A stretch of DNA of 64,000 nucleotides. It comes from an uncultured Cellulophaga sp. (lineage in GTDB: Bacteria > Bacteroidota > Bacteroidia > Flavobacteriales > Flavobacteriaceae). Every line of letters starts with the position of its first letter. Positions within the stretch are counted from its first letter, which is position 1. The position numbers and the translations under genes were made by a program. Below the pieces are notes generated by a model. It did not search any database. It had not been told where the DNA came from and was given only the letters and a program-made list of their open reading frames with translations. The stretch is taken from assembly GCA_947496695.1 (NCBI GenBank), contig CANMEI010000001.1:434001-498000 (forward strand), in the 5' to 3' direction. This document shows, piece after piece, positions 7,793 to 16,228 of this stretch.

Positions 7793-7818
7793 AATATTAA
7801 TTTTTAAATATAAATATT

Positions 7819-8133
7819 ATGCAGGATACAAAAAGTGAAAAAGAATATATAGATAAATACAGAAATCAAGGATATACAGCAAACTACATTACAAAAGGTG
7901 ATTTGTTAGAAGATTTAGATACAAAAAGGACGTATGAACCGTCTGAAGTAATTATAAAAAAAGAATTCCGATTTGAAGGAATGAGTAATCCGTCTGACAT
8001 GTCAATACTTTATATTGTAGAAACAAAAGACGGGAATAAAGGTACTGTTTTAGCAAATTACAGTCCTGCCAGTGATACTGATATGGCTGAGTTTTTCACA
8101 AACATTCCGAAGGAAAATTACAATGCGAATTAA
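7819..8133 (+). CDS. Conserved small protein, often mis-named phosphoribosylpyrophosphate synthetase
   Basis: A 104-aa soluble protein. The motif 'FRFEGMSNPSDMSILYIVE' matches a family of about 100-residue Bacteroidetes proteins with 'RFEGxSxPxDxSxLYAI' in the middle and a G-rich beta segment (here 'DGNKGTVLANY') after it. Some entries for this family carry the name phosphoribosylpyrophosphate synthetase, but the protein lacks the length and the PRPP-binding motif of that enzyme. The function is unknown. It stands alone between the stress genes and a signalling cluster. Confidence 0.75.
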   Translation: MQDTKSEKEYIDKYRNQGYTANYITKGDLLEDLDTKRTYEPSEVIIKKEFRFEGMSNPSDMSILYIVETKDGNKGTVLANYSPASDTDMAEFFTNIPKENYNAN

Positions 8134-8252
8134 TTAGTTGTTAAAATATTTAAATTGATTTAAAATTTACAAATATTAAAAATGCATTTTTACTAAATTC
8201 AAATTAAAAAATAATGTATCTTTTCAAAGATTATTTTTTAACATTAAAAATC

Positions 8253-8260
8253 TATTTTTG
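8253..8260 (+). promoter_or_regulatory. Candidate -7 box for the AraC-like gene; fixes its start
   Basis: TATTTTTG fits TAnnTTTG. It lies inside the 5' extension of the longest reading frame (from 8214), so transcription would begin near 8267. This supports translation from the ATG at 8301 and not from 8214. Confidence 0.5.
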
Positions 8261-8300
8261 CATTTTTTTCTCTCATAGCTTAAAAAATAGTAATTACCTT

Positions 8301-8864
8301 ATGAAAATTAACGTAAAGTTTGATTTTAACATCATTTGTAAAAAAGTGCTTTGTCAGCAACTTGATGCTATGAATTTAGATTATACTTTAAATGGTGTTG
8401 GTGAGGTACTATTAAAACAAACTCCTAATAGTGATCAAATGCAAAAAATCACTAATAATCTAGCCAATTTTGGTATAGAAATTATTAGCGATCAACAAAC
8501 AGCACTTGTTCAAAAAATAAAAGATGCTATAACTCTTATTGTTAGTGGTGATGAGGAGGCTCAAAAATATAATGTTTCAAGCTATTTGTCGGGAAAACTA
8601 GATTATTCATATACCTACCTTTCTAATATATTTTCAGAAGTTACACATATGTCTATTGAAAATTTTGTGATCTTAAAAAAAATAGATGTCGCTAAAAATT
8701 TAATTATTGAACACAACCTAACGCTTACTGAAATTGCTTTTAAACTCAATTACAGTAGTGTTGCGCATTTATCAACTCAATTTAAAAAAACAACTGGGTT
8801 AACACCTTCTACTTTTCAAAAAATTATAAAGAAAAGAAACGAAAGAGTATTACCACAAGACTAA
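8301..8864 (+). CDS. AraC-type helix-turn-helix regulator, 187 aa
   Basis: The likely start is the ATG at 8301 (MKINVKFDFN); the longer frame from 8214 adds a Phe-rich unconserved leader that overlaps a promoter box. The C-terminal half (about 110-180) is an AraC-family double HTH: 'SYTYLSNIFSEVTHMSIENF' is the first helix pair and 'LTLTEIAFKLNYSSVAHLST' with 'QFKKTTGLTPSTFQ' is the second. The N-terminal 90 residues are not a known ligand domain. It sits 6 bases before a CheY-like receiver gene and a PAS kinase gene, a combination seen repeatedly in flavobacteria. It may be the output of that pathway. Confidence 0.85.
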   Translation: MKINVKFDFNIICKKVLCQQLDAMNLDYTLNGVGEVLLKQTPNSDQMQKITNNLANFGIEIISDQQTALVQKIKDAITLIVSGDEEAQKYNVSSYLSGKLDYSYTYLSNIFSEVTHMSIENFVILKKIDVAKNLIIEHNLTLTEIAFKLNYSSVAHLSTQFKKTTGLTPSTFQKIIKKRNERVLPQD

Positions 8865-8870
8865 TTTTGT

Positions 8871-9317
8871 ATGGCATTAAATACCCTGAATATTGCGCTT
8901 GCAGACGATGATGAAGATGATAGATTTTTATTTAAAGATGCTATTGAAGAAATCAAAATAAAAACTAAACTATCATTATTTACCGATGGTAAAGAATTGA
9001 TGGATTATTTATCATTACCAAATGTTATTTTACCAGAAGTTGTATTTCTTGATTTAAATATGCCTATTAAAAATGGGATGCAATGTTTAAAAGAAATTAG
9101 AGCAAACCCTAAGCTTATTGATTTATCTGTAGCAATTTATTCAACCTCATCATCTGAAAAAGATATTGAAGATACCTTTGTATATGGTGCAAATATTTAC
9201 ATTAATAAGCCTAATACTTTCAAGGAATTGAAAACTGTTATTGAAAAAGTATTACAACTTAACTGGCAATATCAAACTTCTGCCTTAAACAGAGATAACT
9301 TTCTATTAAGAATTTAA
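8871..9317 (+). CDS. Single-domain response regulator (CheY-like)
   Basis: A stand-alone receiver domain of 148 aa. The acidic pocket is D12-D14 (ADDDEDD), the phosphoacceptor is D61 in 'VVFLDLNMP', and 'YSTSSSEKD' and 'YINKP' provide the Ser/Thr and Lys switch residues. No DNA-binding domain is attached. This subclass, also called Rcp1-like, usually receives phosphate from PAS/phytochrome-type kinases. The kinase gene follows 12 bases later, so the two are almost certainly partners. Confidence 0.93.
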   Translation: MALNTLNIALADDDEDDRFLFKDAIEEIKIKTKLSLFTDGKELMDYLSLPNVILPEVVFLDLNMPIKNGMQCLKEIRANPKLIDLSVAIYSTSSSEKDIEDTFVYGANIYINKPNTFKELKTVIEKVLQLNWQYQTSALNRDNFLLRI

Positions 9318-9329
9318 GAAATTCAAACT

Positions 9330-11918
9330 ATGACGATTAAAAGACTAGTAACCTCTTCTAAATTTTATGTGGTTTTACTCATCTTAGCAACTTCCTTATT
9401 ATTATTTATTGGTAGTATTAGCTTTAAACAAATTACAGAATTTAAAGATTCTGCTGATTGGGTTACACATACTATGGAAGTTGAAAAAGAAATTAATAGT
9501 CTTTTCAATATCTATTATAGAATGGAATCTAACGAGCTTAAACATCTTTTAAGAAAAGATACTCTTAGAAATTCACTTTCATTAAAAAAATACACTACGG
9601 AAGCCGCTACTTCAATTAATCACCTAAAAGCATTGGTTGGTGATAATGCTGTACAACAAAACCATATTATACGCATTAGTGAACTTCAAAATGAACTAAT
9701 AAGCTCTTTACAATTAATTTCAAAAGCTCCACAAATTAGACTTAAGTACTCTAAAAGTGAGAAAAATAAAATAGATAATGTCGCTGATATTATGACAGAG
9801 TTGAATCAGCGTAAGAATTTCATGCTTAATAAGCAAGAACGCCTTTTAGAAGAACATAAAGAAAAATATAAAACACTTGCTTTATTCACCCCCTATATGA
9901 TTCTGTTTTTTGGGGTTTTTGCACTTTTCATATTTATAGTGTCATTCTTAAAAATAAATAAGGAATTAAAAAATAGATCAGAAGCTGAAGCCTTTTTAGC
10001 GAGTGTAATGGCTAATACTGAAAACATTGTTAATTACTATGAACCTGTTTTTGATGAAAATGATGAAATTGAAGATTTTAAATTGATTTACGCAAATGAT
10101 CGAAATAAAATAGATTTTAACCTTGACCCTGAAAAAATTATTGGAAAAAAAATTAGTGAATTTTTACCTTTTACTAAATTAAATGGTGAATACGAAAAAA
10201 TTACGCAAGCCTATAACGAGCAAAAAGTAATTGAATTAAACAGGCAAGTTCTTATAAATGGTAATAAAATTTGGTTAGACTCTAACATTAGACCACTTTC
10301 AAAAGGTATTTTAATAGTCGCTAAAAACAACACGTTTGAAAAAGAATCAATTGATAAGTTAAATGGCTTAAACCAAGAATTGCAATTGCAATATGAGGAA
10401 CTTAAAAATACTGAGGAATTTTTACAAAATGTCATTAAAAGTACAAATAACGTTGTTAGTTATTTTGAACCTGTTAGAGATAAACAAGGTAAAATAATAG
10501 ACTTTACTATTCAATATACAAATGAAGAGTTAACCAATGAAACTGGGCTTGATATTGATACAATTCTAAATAAAAAAATATCAGATATATACCCGTATTT
10601 AATGGAAAACGGAGTGTTTGAATATTTAGTAGATTGTGTTGAAAATGATAGCATTTTAGAATTTGATAGAGATTATATGTTTAAGGAGCAAAAAGTATGG
10701 TTCGCTACTTATATTATTAAAAATGGTGATGGCGTCTGTGTAACTTCTAAAAATATAACAAAACAGAAAAATGATCAACAAAAGCTATTAGAAGTAAACG
10801 AACAATTGAAAATTCAAAATTCACTATTGAAAGATGCAAAAACTATTGCAAAAATTGGAAGTTATGGTTGGAATGTTTTAGATGGTGATGCTAAAGAATC
10901 TACTATTTCGGATAATCTTTATATGCTACTTGATTGTGAACCTTATGAATTTGAACCTACACATGAAAATTACAAAAAATTTATTCACCCCGAAGATTTA
11001 AGTTATTACGAATCTAAAATTAAAGATTCTATTTCTAAAAATGAAACTGTAGATTTTGGTTTTAGAGTAATTACTAAGACCAAAAAAATTAAATATTTTA
11101 GAACTACAGGAAGTATACAAAACAATACATTAATAGGTGTTGCGCAAGATATTACTAGCCAATATAAAAACGATCAAAAATTAAAAGAAAAAAACCAGGC
11201 CCTTAAACGTTCAAATGCTGAATTAGAATCATTCAATAGGGTTGCTAGTCATGATTTACAAGAACCTATTCGTAAAATACAAATGTTTATCTCCCGAATA
11301 GAAGAAAATGATTTAGATAAATTGTCAGACCGAAGTAAATCTTACTTTGAAAAAATAAGTTCTTCATCGGAACGAATGAGAATGTTAATTAAATACCTTT
11401 TATCATACTCACGTATTAATAAAACGAAAAAAGAATTCACTACTGTTGATTTAACAGAAATTATTCAGAAAGTACAAGAAGATCTTGAAGCTAGAATAAA
11501 AGACTCTAATACAACTTTTGTAATTGACAATCTACCAAAACTAAAAGCTATTCCTTTTCAAATGGAACAACTTTTTAATAATCTATTATCAAACGCTATC
11601 AAATATAGAGGTACTAAAGACCCTACCATTATTATTGATTGTAAAAAACTCAGAAAAAATGAAATTACAGATGATTTCGTAAAGAAAAACAAATCTTATT
11701 ATAGAATATCTGTTATTGATAATGGTATTGGCTTTGAACCTGAACATGCTGAGAAAATATTTGAACTCTTTCAAAGGTTACATCAAAAAAATGAATATTC
11801 CGGTACAGGTATAGGTCTTGCTATTTGTAAAAAAATAGTTCAAAACCATAGTGGCCATATTGTAGCAGAAAGCAAACCTGAAAAAGGTTCTACTTTTTGC
11901 ATCTATTTACCTGCTTAA
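9330..11918 (+). CDS. Membrane-bound PAS-containing sensor histidine kinase
   Basis: An 862-aa kinase. Two membrane helices (about 12-31 and 184-208) flank a helical periplasmic sensor of CHASE3-like character. Three PAS-like regions follow, at about 215-345, 358-480 and 495-620, linked by coiled coils. The dimerization domain has 'VASHDLQEPIRKIQ' with phosphoacceptor H641. The ATPase domain shows the N box (NLLSNAIKYRG), G1 (DNGIGF), F box (IFELFQRLH) and G2 (GTGIGLAICKKIV). It lacks a fused receiver and presumably signals to the CheY-like protein encoded just upstream. The stimulus cannot be deduced. A strong terminator follows. Confidence 0.94.
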   Translation: MTIKRLVTSSKFYVVLLILATSLLLFIGSISFKQITEFKDSADWVTHTMEVEKEINSLFNIYYRMESNELKHLLRKDTLRNSLSLKKYTTEAATSINHLKALVGDNAVQQNHIIRISELQNELISSLQLISKAPQIRLKYSKSEKNKIDNVADIMTELNQRKNFMLNKQERLLEEHKEKYKTLALFTPYMILFFGVFALFIFIVSFLKINKELKNRSEAEAFLASVMANTENIVNYYEPVFDENDEIEDFKLIYANDRNKIDFNLDPEKIIGKKISEFLPFTKLNGEYEKITQAYNEQKVIELNRQVLINGNKIWLDSNIRPLSKGILIVAKNNTFEKESIDKLNGLNQELQLQYEELKNTEEFLQNVIKSTNNVVSYFEPVRDKQGKIIDFTIQYTNEELTNETGLDIDTILNKKISDIYPYLMENGVFEYLVDCVENDSILEFDRDYMFKEQKVWFATYIIKNGDGVCVTSKNITKQKNDQQKLLEVNEQLKIQNSLLKDAKTIAKIGSYGWNVLDGDAKESTISDNLYMLLDCEPYEFEPTHENYKKFIHPEDLSYYESKIKDSISKNETVDFGFRVITKTKKIKYFRTTGSIQNNTLIGVAQDITSQYKNDQKLKEKNQALKRSNAELESFNRVASHDLQEPIRKIQMFISRIEENDLDKLSDRSKSYFEKISSSSERMRMLIKYLLSYSRINKTKKEFTTVDLTEIIQKVQEDLEARIKDSNTTFVIDNLPKLKAIPFQMEQLFNNLLSNAIKYRGTKDPTIIIDCKKLRKNEITDDFVKKNKSYYRISVIDNGIGFEPEHAEKIFELFQRLHQKNEYSGTGIGLAICKKIVQNHSGHIVAESKPEKGSTFCIYLPA

Positions 11919-11991
11919 AACTTTTATAAATTTTAAACCTGATTTACCTATATAAACCAATCAGGTCATAAAACACTCTCAATTTTAAACT

Positions 11992-12030
11992 AAAAGCGCC
12001 CTTTTTTATTCAAAAAAGGGCGCTTTTACT
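11992..12030 (+). terminator. Strong terminator of the AraC-receiver-kinase operon
   Basis: Perfect 16-bp arms (11992-12007, starting AAAAGCGCCC, and 12012-12027) enclose a 4-base loop, with T residues within and after the right arm. Confidence 0.93.
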
Positions 12031-12167
12031 GCTTTTTATGGTGTTTTCCTATAATTATATAACACAACCATAAAATTGTATAACACAAAAGGTGTGCTTT
12101 TGATAGAAATTTGTCATGTACAAAAACAACAAGCTAGATTTTTACCTTAATCAATAAAATAACTGAC

Positions 12168-12311
12168 ATGAACGACACTAAGTATAACAACCAGACCAAT
12201 TCAAAAATTGGAAGTACATGGACAAAGGATGAAAACATATCTCTAATCAAAAAAGAATTTTTATCTGATAAAGGTTTAGAGTCAAATGTTAATAGATATA
12301 TATCAGATTGA
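12168..12311 (+). CDS. Hypothetical small protein, 47 aa
   Basis: A short frame from ATG at 12168 to TGA at 12309-12311, just before another small gene. The product is hydrophilic with 'STWTKDENISLIKKEFLSD'. There is no recognised domain. Support for it being real is its position between a terminator and a co-oriented small membrane gene only 3 bases downstream. Codon use is similar to that of neighbours, but the frame is short enough to be chance. Confidence 0.4.
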   Translation: MNDTKYNNQTNSKIGSTWTKDENISLIKKEFLSDKGLESNVNRYISD

Positions 12312-12314
12312 TTT

Positions 12315-12464
12315 ATGTATAATAATAAAATAAAAATTCTATCAGCACTAGTATTTGTGTTTTGGGTCGTAGGATTTTTAATATTTGATTTAGGCCTAAT
12401 TATTCACATAGCCCTATTACTTGCAACCATAATTTTAATAATAGGTGTTATAAAAGAAAAATAA
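12315..12464 (+). CDS. lmo0937-like small membrane protein, 49 aa
   Basis: A short frame from ATG at 12315 to TAA at 12462-12464. Two hydrophobic helices ('ILSALVFVFWVVGFLIFDLG' and 'IIHIALLLATIILIIGVI') are joined by 'FDLGLIIHIALL', matching the lmo0937/DUF5670 pattern (W-x-x-G-F-x-x-x-x-x-x-x-IHxLL). The family is tiny, membrane-embedded and of unknown function. It lies 23 bases upstream of an AraC regulator and in a region rich in other small stress proteins. Confidence 0.8.
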   Translation: MYNNKIKILSALVFVFWVVGFLIFDLGLIIHIALLLATIILIIGVIKEK

Positions 12465-12487
12465 TTATTAACGAAAAATCACAACAC

Positions 12488-13516
12488 ATGAAAACGGTAA
12501 ACCTTATTACAAACAATATCTCTCAAATATTTAATACATTACAAAATGAGCTTGGCGGTAAATTAAATAAAACCCAACAAGAATATAAATTAGAATTAAA
12601 TAATGATCTTGTTAAAGGGAATATTACTGGTATTGCTTTTAAAGATGATATCACTTTCATGAAATATGATATTACTTTTAGTCAAGATACCATTTTTAAA
12701 TACCACACATCAACAACAAACCCTATCAACTTTATGTATTGCTCTAAAGGTCAATTAGGCTATAAGTTTAGTGATACTAATGTGAAAAAATCATTAAATC
12801 AGTTTCAAACAGGTATTTTTTCGAGTGATCCTAACAAAGACTCTATTCTATTTTTTAGAAAAGACCAAGCTGTTAAGTTTTCAAATATAAAAGTTGATGC
12901 ATTAGAAAATTCTAATGAGGAAGATATAAGTTTATTAAAAGAACAGTTAGCAAAAACATTTATGCCTAAAAATGGAGAAAAAACATTTGCATACGTGGGT
13001 TCATACAATTTAAAAATTGCTGAAAAAATGCAACAATTAGATTCTATAAACCAAAAAGGAATTGTACGTAATTTATTAATTAATGGTACTGTACATGTTA
13101 TACTGGCAATGGAAATACAGCAACACAAAGAAGACATTAAAAACTTGAAAAATAACTTTGGATCGTTGAGTAGAGAAGAAATGGAAGATATTAAAGAAAT
13201 TTCTAACTTTATTAAAAACTACCCTGAAATTCAATATAGTTTAAAGTATTTAAGTAAAAAATCAGGTTTATCTCCATCTAAATTGCAAGAAGGTTTTAAA
13301 TTATTACACAACAGAACTGTAACTGATTTTATTAGAAACACTAGAGTTGAAGTTGCTGAGAATTTAATTAAAACAACAGATTTAAATATTTCTGAAATTG
13401 TTTATACGGTTGGGTTAACTAGTAGAAGTTATTTCTCTAAAATATTTAAAGAGAAGTATGACTGTAGTCCAAAATACTACCAAGATAACCAACATACGTT
13501 AGCTGCTACAGCATAA
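12488..13516 (+). CDS. AraC family transcriptional regulator, 342 aa
   Basis: The C-terminal 100 residues form the AraC/XylS DNA-binding unit: 'SLKYLSKKSGLSPSKLQEGF' (first HTH), 'VEVAENLIKTTDLNISEIVY' and 'GLTSRSYFSKIFKEKYDCSP' (second HTH, with the conserved F-x-x-x-F-K-x-x-x-x-x-S-P-x-x-Y). The N-terminal 230 residues are predicted beta-rich and could be a ligand-binding cupin-like domain. The effector is unknown. It may control the small membrane gene just upstream or others in the stress cluster. A hairpin terminator follows. Confidence 0.9.
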   Translation: MKTVNLITNNISQIFNTLQNELGGKLNKTQQEYKLELNNDLVKGNITGIAFKDDITFMKYDITFSQDTIFKYHTSTTNPINFMYCSKGQLGYKFSDTNVKKSLNQFQTGIFSSDPNKDSILFFRKDQAVKFSNIKVDALENSNEEDISLLKEQLAKTFMPKNGEKTFAYVGSYNLKIAEKMQQLDSINQKGIVRNLLINGTVHVILAMEIQQHKEDIKNLKNNFGSLSREEMEDIKEISNFIKNYPEIQYSLKYLSKKSGLSPSKLQEGFKLLHNRTVTDFIRNTRVEVAENLIKTTDLNISEIVYTVGLTSRSYFSKIFKEKYDCSPKYYQDNQHTLAATA

Positions 13517-13536
13517 TATATATCCATAATAAGTGA

Positions 13537-13567
13537 GTAAAAAGCCAGCTAAATGCTGGCTTTTTAC
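13537..13567. terminator. Bidirectional terminator between AraC and GNAT genes
   Basis: The arms GTAAAAAGCCAGC (13537-13549) and GCTGGCTTTTTAC (13555-13567) are perfectly complementary with a 5-base loop. T runs are present on both strands. Confidence 0.88.
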
Positions 13568-13603
13568 ATGTTTAAATCTAATATTATATCTATTTTTTTA
13601 AAA

Positions 13604-14083
13604 TTAAATAAGTTTAAGCTCCATTTTTATAGTAGCCCTTTTGTACGGAACCTCATCTAATTCAACTACTTTAAACCCATTTTTAAAATACAAATTAAGA
13701 GCATTAATCAATACTTGATTTGTATAAAGAACAACACTATCTAATTTAAGATCAGTACTTTTTTCAATAGCTGTTTTAATAAGTAATTGTCCAATTTTTT
13801 TTCCTTGATAACCAGGTTTCACCCCCATTCTAGTTAATGCATATTGCGTATTAGATAACCTTTCTAAAGCAACTGAACCAACAATTTCATTATTATATTT
13901 TGCCAGATATATGAATCCATTTTTATTTAGTATCTCCTTTCTTGGGTTCTCAAAAGCTTTCTTATCAAGTTCTGTAACTTCAAAATACTTTTCTATCCAT
14001 TCATAATTTATAGCTCTGAATTTCTCTTTGAATTCATCAATGTAGTCAATGATCTGAACTTTACTTTCTAAGGATGATTTCAT
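13604..14083 (-). CDS. GNAT family N-acetyltransferase
   Basis: A 159-aa protein with the GNAT fold. 'ALTRMGVKPGYQGKKIGQLL' is motif A, containing the Q/R-x-x-G-x-G/A-like acetyl-CoA pyrophosphate loop (here YQGKKIG). 'VLYTNQVLINALNLYFKNGF' is motif B, where the family usually has N-x-x-A-x-x-x-Y-x-x-x-G-F. The acceptor substrate is unknown. It is divergent from a MarR gene across 77 bases that hold a shared palindrome, so it is the best candidate target of that MarR. Confidence 0.92.
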   Translation of the reverse strand: MKSSLESKVQIIDYIDEFKEKFRAINYEWIEKYFEVTELDKKAFENPRKEILNKNGFIYLAKYNNEIVGSVALERLSNTQYALTRMGVKPGYQGKKIGQLLIKTAIEKSTDLKLDSVVLYTNQVLINALNLYFKNGFKVVELDEVPYKRATIKMELKLI

Positions 14084-14107
14084 AATATATTTTTTACTTG
14101 TCTAAAG

Positions 14108-14156
14108 CAAATATAGCTAATAATACTTGCTTAAAACAAGTATTATCGTAAATTAG
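14108..14156. promoter_or_regulatory. Divergent MarR/GNAT promoters over one palindromic operator
   Basis: A perfect 10-bp inverted repeat (ATAATACTTG 14120-14129; CAAGTATTAT 14137-14146; 7-base spacer) sits between the genes. For the GNAT gene, the minus-strand -7 box is TATATTTG (14108-14115), and 21 bases away the right arm gives the -33 CTTG. For marR, the left arm gives CTTG (14126-14129), and 19 bases away lies TAAATTAG (14149-14156, one mismatch). Each operator arm thus contains one -33 element, the expected architecture for autorepression. Confidence 0.7.
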
Positions 14157-14160
14157 AATT

Positions 14161-14589
14161 ATGAAACAAAACACTGTAAACCAAATAAGAGCATTTAATA
14201 GATACTATGTAAGAACAATTGGATTATTAAAAAATTCAATTTTAAATAGTGGTTACTCATTAACAGAAGCTCATGTTTTAAATTTTATAAACTCAAATAA
14301 AGATTGTACAGCTACAAGTATTAATAAAGAATTGAATTTAGATGAGGGGTACTTAAGTAGAGTTATTAAAAAGTTAATATCAAAAAAACTAATCACAAAA
14401 ACACAATCACCACTAGACAAAAGAGTGTTTGTTATTAATGCTACAGATAAAGGTGAAAATGAATATAAAAAATTAGATAGTCTTTCTTCAGAAATGGTTG
14501 AATCTAACATAAAACATTTAAATCAAAAGGAACAATTAGAGCTCGTTGCTTTGTTGAATAGAGTGAAAGGTCTATTGCAGAATGATTAA
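14161..14589 (+). CDS. MarR family transcriptional regulator
   Basis: A 142-aa winged-helix protein. 'LNFINSNKDCTATSINKELN' and 'EGYLSRVIKKLISKKLITKT' form the HTH, and 'SPLDKRVFVINATDKGENEY' is the wing with the conserved D-x-R and the L/I-T-x-x-G-like segment. The terminal helices form the dimer interface. The palindrome immediately upstream points to autoregulation and control of the divergent acetyltransferase. The inducer is unknown. The likely transcription start is at or a few bases from the ATG, so the mRNA may be nearly leaderless. Confidence 0.92.
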   Translation: MKQNTVNQIRAFNRYYVRTIGLLKNSILNSGYSLTEAHVLNFINSNKDCTATSINKELNLDEGYLSRVIKKLISKKLITKTQSPLDKRVFVINATDKGENEYKKLDSLSSEMVESNIKHLNQKEQLELVALLNRVKGLLQND

Positions 14590-14601
14590 AAACAAAAAAA
14601 A

Positions 14602-14630
14602 CGATAAGAAATTAATCTTATCGCTTTTTG
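14602..14630. terminator. Bidirectional terminator between marR and dps
   Basis: CGATAAGA (14602-14609) pairs with TCTTATCG (14616-14623) around a 6-base loop. A T run lies on the right and an A run on the left, so it can serve both converging genes. Confidence 0.82.
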
Positions 14631-14648
14631 TAAAAGGGTTAACTATTT

Positions 14649-15140
14649 TTATTTAAAAGTTTTAACTGATGCTCTTAACATCCACGCCATTTCCTCGTGT
14701 TGTTGCATAAGTCCTGTAATAAAATCGGCTGTACCTTCATCGTTATGCTCTTCTGCATTTTCACCAATACTTTTTCTAATAAATGTAATAATATCTTGAT
14801 GATCATCTAAAAGAACTTTCATAAAGCTAATACTGTCATTTTGGTCAGGTCCGTTTTCTTTTAATTGAGATAATTCAACAAATTGTTGTAAACTACCTGG
14901 AGCATAAAATCCTAATTTACGAATACGTTCTGCTACTACATCAACAATTTCTTCTAATTTATTATACTCTTCTTCAAAAAATATGTGCTTGGTATGAAAA
15001 TCATGTCCTTCAACATTCCAGTGTGCATTTCTATATTTTGTGTATAAAATAAACTCATCAGCGAGTAATTGTTTTAACATATCAACTACAGCTTTTCTAT
15101 TATCTTTTTTAATTCCTATTTCTGCTTCTACAGTTTTCAT
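14649..15140 (-). CDS. dps: Dps: DNA-binding ferritin-like protein of starved cells
   Basis: A 163-aa protein. The inter-subunit ferroxidase residues are all present with standard spacing: H40 (NAHWN), H52, D67 and E71 ('IVDVVAERIRKLG'). Dps dodecamers oxidise and store Fe2+ with H2O2 and coat DNA under starvation or oxidative stress. The N-terminal tail is short with lysines (KKDNRK), so DNA binding is possible but not certain. A minus-strand -7 box, TAATTTTG, lies 31 bases upstream. It is a single-gene transcript ending at a shared terminator. Confidence 0.95.
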   Translation of the reverse strand: MKTVEAEIGIKKDNRKAVVDMLKQLLADEFILYTKYRNAHWNVEGHDFHTKHIFFEEEYNKLEEIVDVVAERIRKLGFYAPGSLQQFVELSQLKENGPDQNDSISFMKVLLDDHQDIITFIRKSIGENAEEHNDEGTADFITGLMQQHEEMAWMLRASVKTFK

Positions 15141-15170
15141 ATTATATGTATTTTAAATTATTATCTACCT

Positions 15171-15178
15171 CAAAATTA
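15171..15178 (-). promoter_or_regulatory. Candidate -7 box for dps
   Basis: On the minus strand this reads TAATTTTG, a match to TAnnTTTG, 31 bases before the dps start codon. No clear -33 is seen, which would fit an activator-dependent promoter. Confidence 0.42.
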
Positions 15179-15340
15179 GACATTAAGACTTTCTTTTATT
15201 GATTGAAACAAGTTTATAATTAGCCCTATTACTGAAAAAAATTAATATGGATGCTATTGAGAAAAATGTGTGTTCTAAAACAAAAACAAACAGTACTAAA
15301 TAGCTATATAGCTTACTTTTAACTATAAAAACATACAATT

Positions 15341-16159
15341 ATGCAAAAGCCAAATAATAGATTAGAAAACCAAACCTGTATTGTTACAGGTTCTAGTTCC
15401 GGTATTGGGGCCGCAATTGCAAAATCTTTCGCATTAGAAGGTGGTAGCGTTGTTATAAATTACCATAGTGATAAAGAAGGTGCCGAAGAAGTTGCTCATG
15501 AAATAATGAAAAATTCGAACGCTAAGCAACCTTTAATAATTCAATGTGATGTAAGTAAAGAAGAAGATGTAAAAAATTTATTCAAAAAAACAATCACTGA
15601 ATTTGATACTGTTGATGTTTGTGTTGCCAATTCTGGAATACAAAAAGATTTTCCTTTACATGAAATGCCTTTAAGCGCTTGGAAACAAGTTTTAGATATT
15701 AACCTAACAGGACAGTTTTTATGTGCTAAAGAAGCTCTAAATGAATTTATGAGAAGAGGTATTAGACCCGAAGTTTCCAATTCTTTAGGTAAAATAATAC
15801 ATGTAAGCTCTGTTCATGAAGAAATTCCGTGGGCTGGGCATGCAAATTATGCTACATCAAAAGGTGGATTAAAAATGTTAATGGAAAGTATTTGTCAAAG
15901 TTACGCTCGTAAAAAAGTACGATGTAATAGCATTGCCCCTGGTGCTATAAAAACCGATATAAATAAAGATGTTTGGGAAGATGAAGAAGGCTTAAAAGAT
16001 ATTTTAAAATTAATACCTTACAATAAAATGGGCGAACCTGAAGATATTGGTAGCGTTGCTAGTTGGTTAGCTTCAGATGAATCAGAATATGTAAATGGGA
16101 CCACAATATTTGTTGATGGAGGAATGTCATGCTATCCAGGTTTTACTTCAAACGGATAA
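15341..16159 (+). CDS. Short-chain dehydrogenase, glucose 1-dehydrogenase-like
   Basis: A 272-aa classical SDR. The cofactor motif TGSSSGIG is at residues 16-23, and the catalytic residues are S157, Y170 and K174 (YATSK), with N-N-A-G replaced by 'ANSG'. 'RCNSIAPGAIKTDIN' and 'VNGTTIFVDGGMS' close the fold. Overall pattern and length match glucose 1-dehydrogenases and related sugar or polyol SDRs. The residue after the second strand of the Rossmann fold is not acidic ('INYHSDKEGAEE'), which favours NADP+. The true substrate is not determinable. Confidence 0.9.
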   Translation: MQKPNNRLENQTCIVTGSSSGIGAAIAKSFALEGGSVVINYHSDKEGAEEVAHEIMKNSNAKQPLIIQCDVSKEEDVKNLFKKTITEFDTVDVCVANSGIQKDFPLHEMPLSAWKQVLDINLTGQFLCAKEALNEFMRRGIRPEVSNSLGKIIHVSSVHEEIPWAGHANYATSKGGLKMLMESICQSYARKKVRCNSIAPGAIKTDINKDVWEDEEGLKDILKLIPYNKMGEPEDIGSVASWLASDESEYVNGTTIFVDGGMSCYPGFTSNG

Positions 16160-16176
16160 AATTAATTCAATAAAAT

Positions 16177-16209
16177 AAAAACAGAGCACTTAATTAAGTG
16201 CTCTGTTTT
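16177..16209. terminator. Bidirectional terminator after the SDR gene
   Basis: AAAACAGAGCACTTAA (16177-16192) and its reverse complement (ending 16209) form a nearly perfect palindrome, with A and T tracts on either side. It serves the SDR gene and the converging AsmA-like gene. Confidence 0.85.
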
Positions 16210-16228
16210 ATGTAAAACTATTTTTAAA

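Noticed and set aside
7819..8133. Phosphoribosylpyrophosphate synthetase
   Set aside because: 104 aa is far too short, and the PRPP-binding loop is absent. The label seems to be a propagated annotation error.
15247..15303. 18-codon reading frame upstream of the SDR gene
   Set aside because: It is too short, with no domain, no close partner and no promoter, so it is not supported as a gene.
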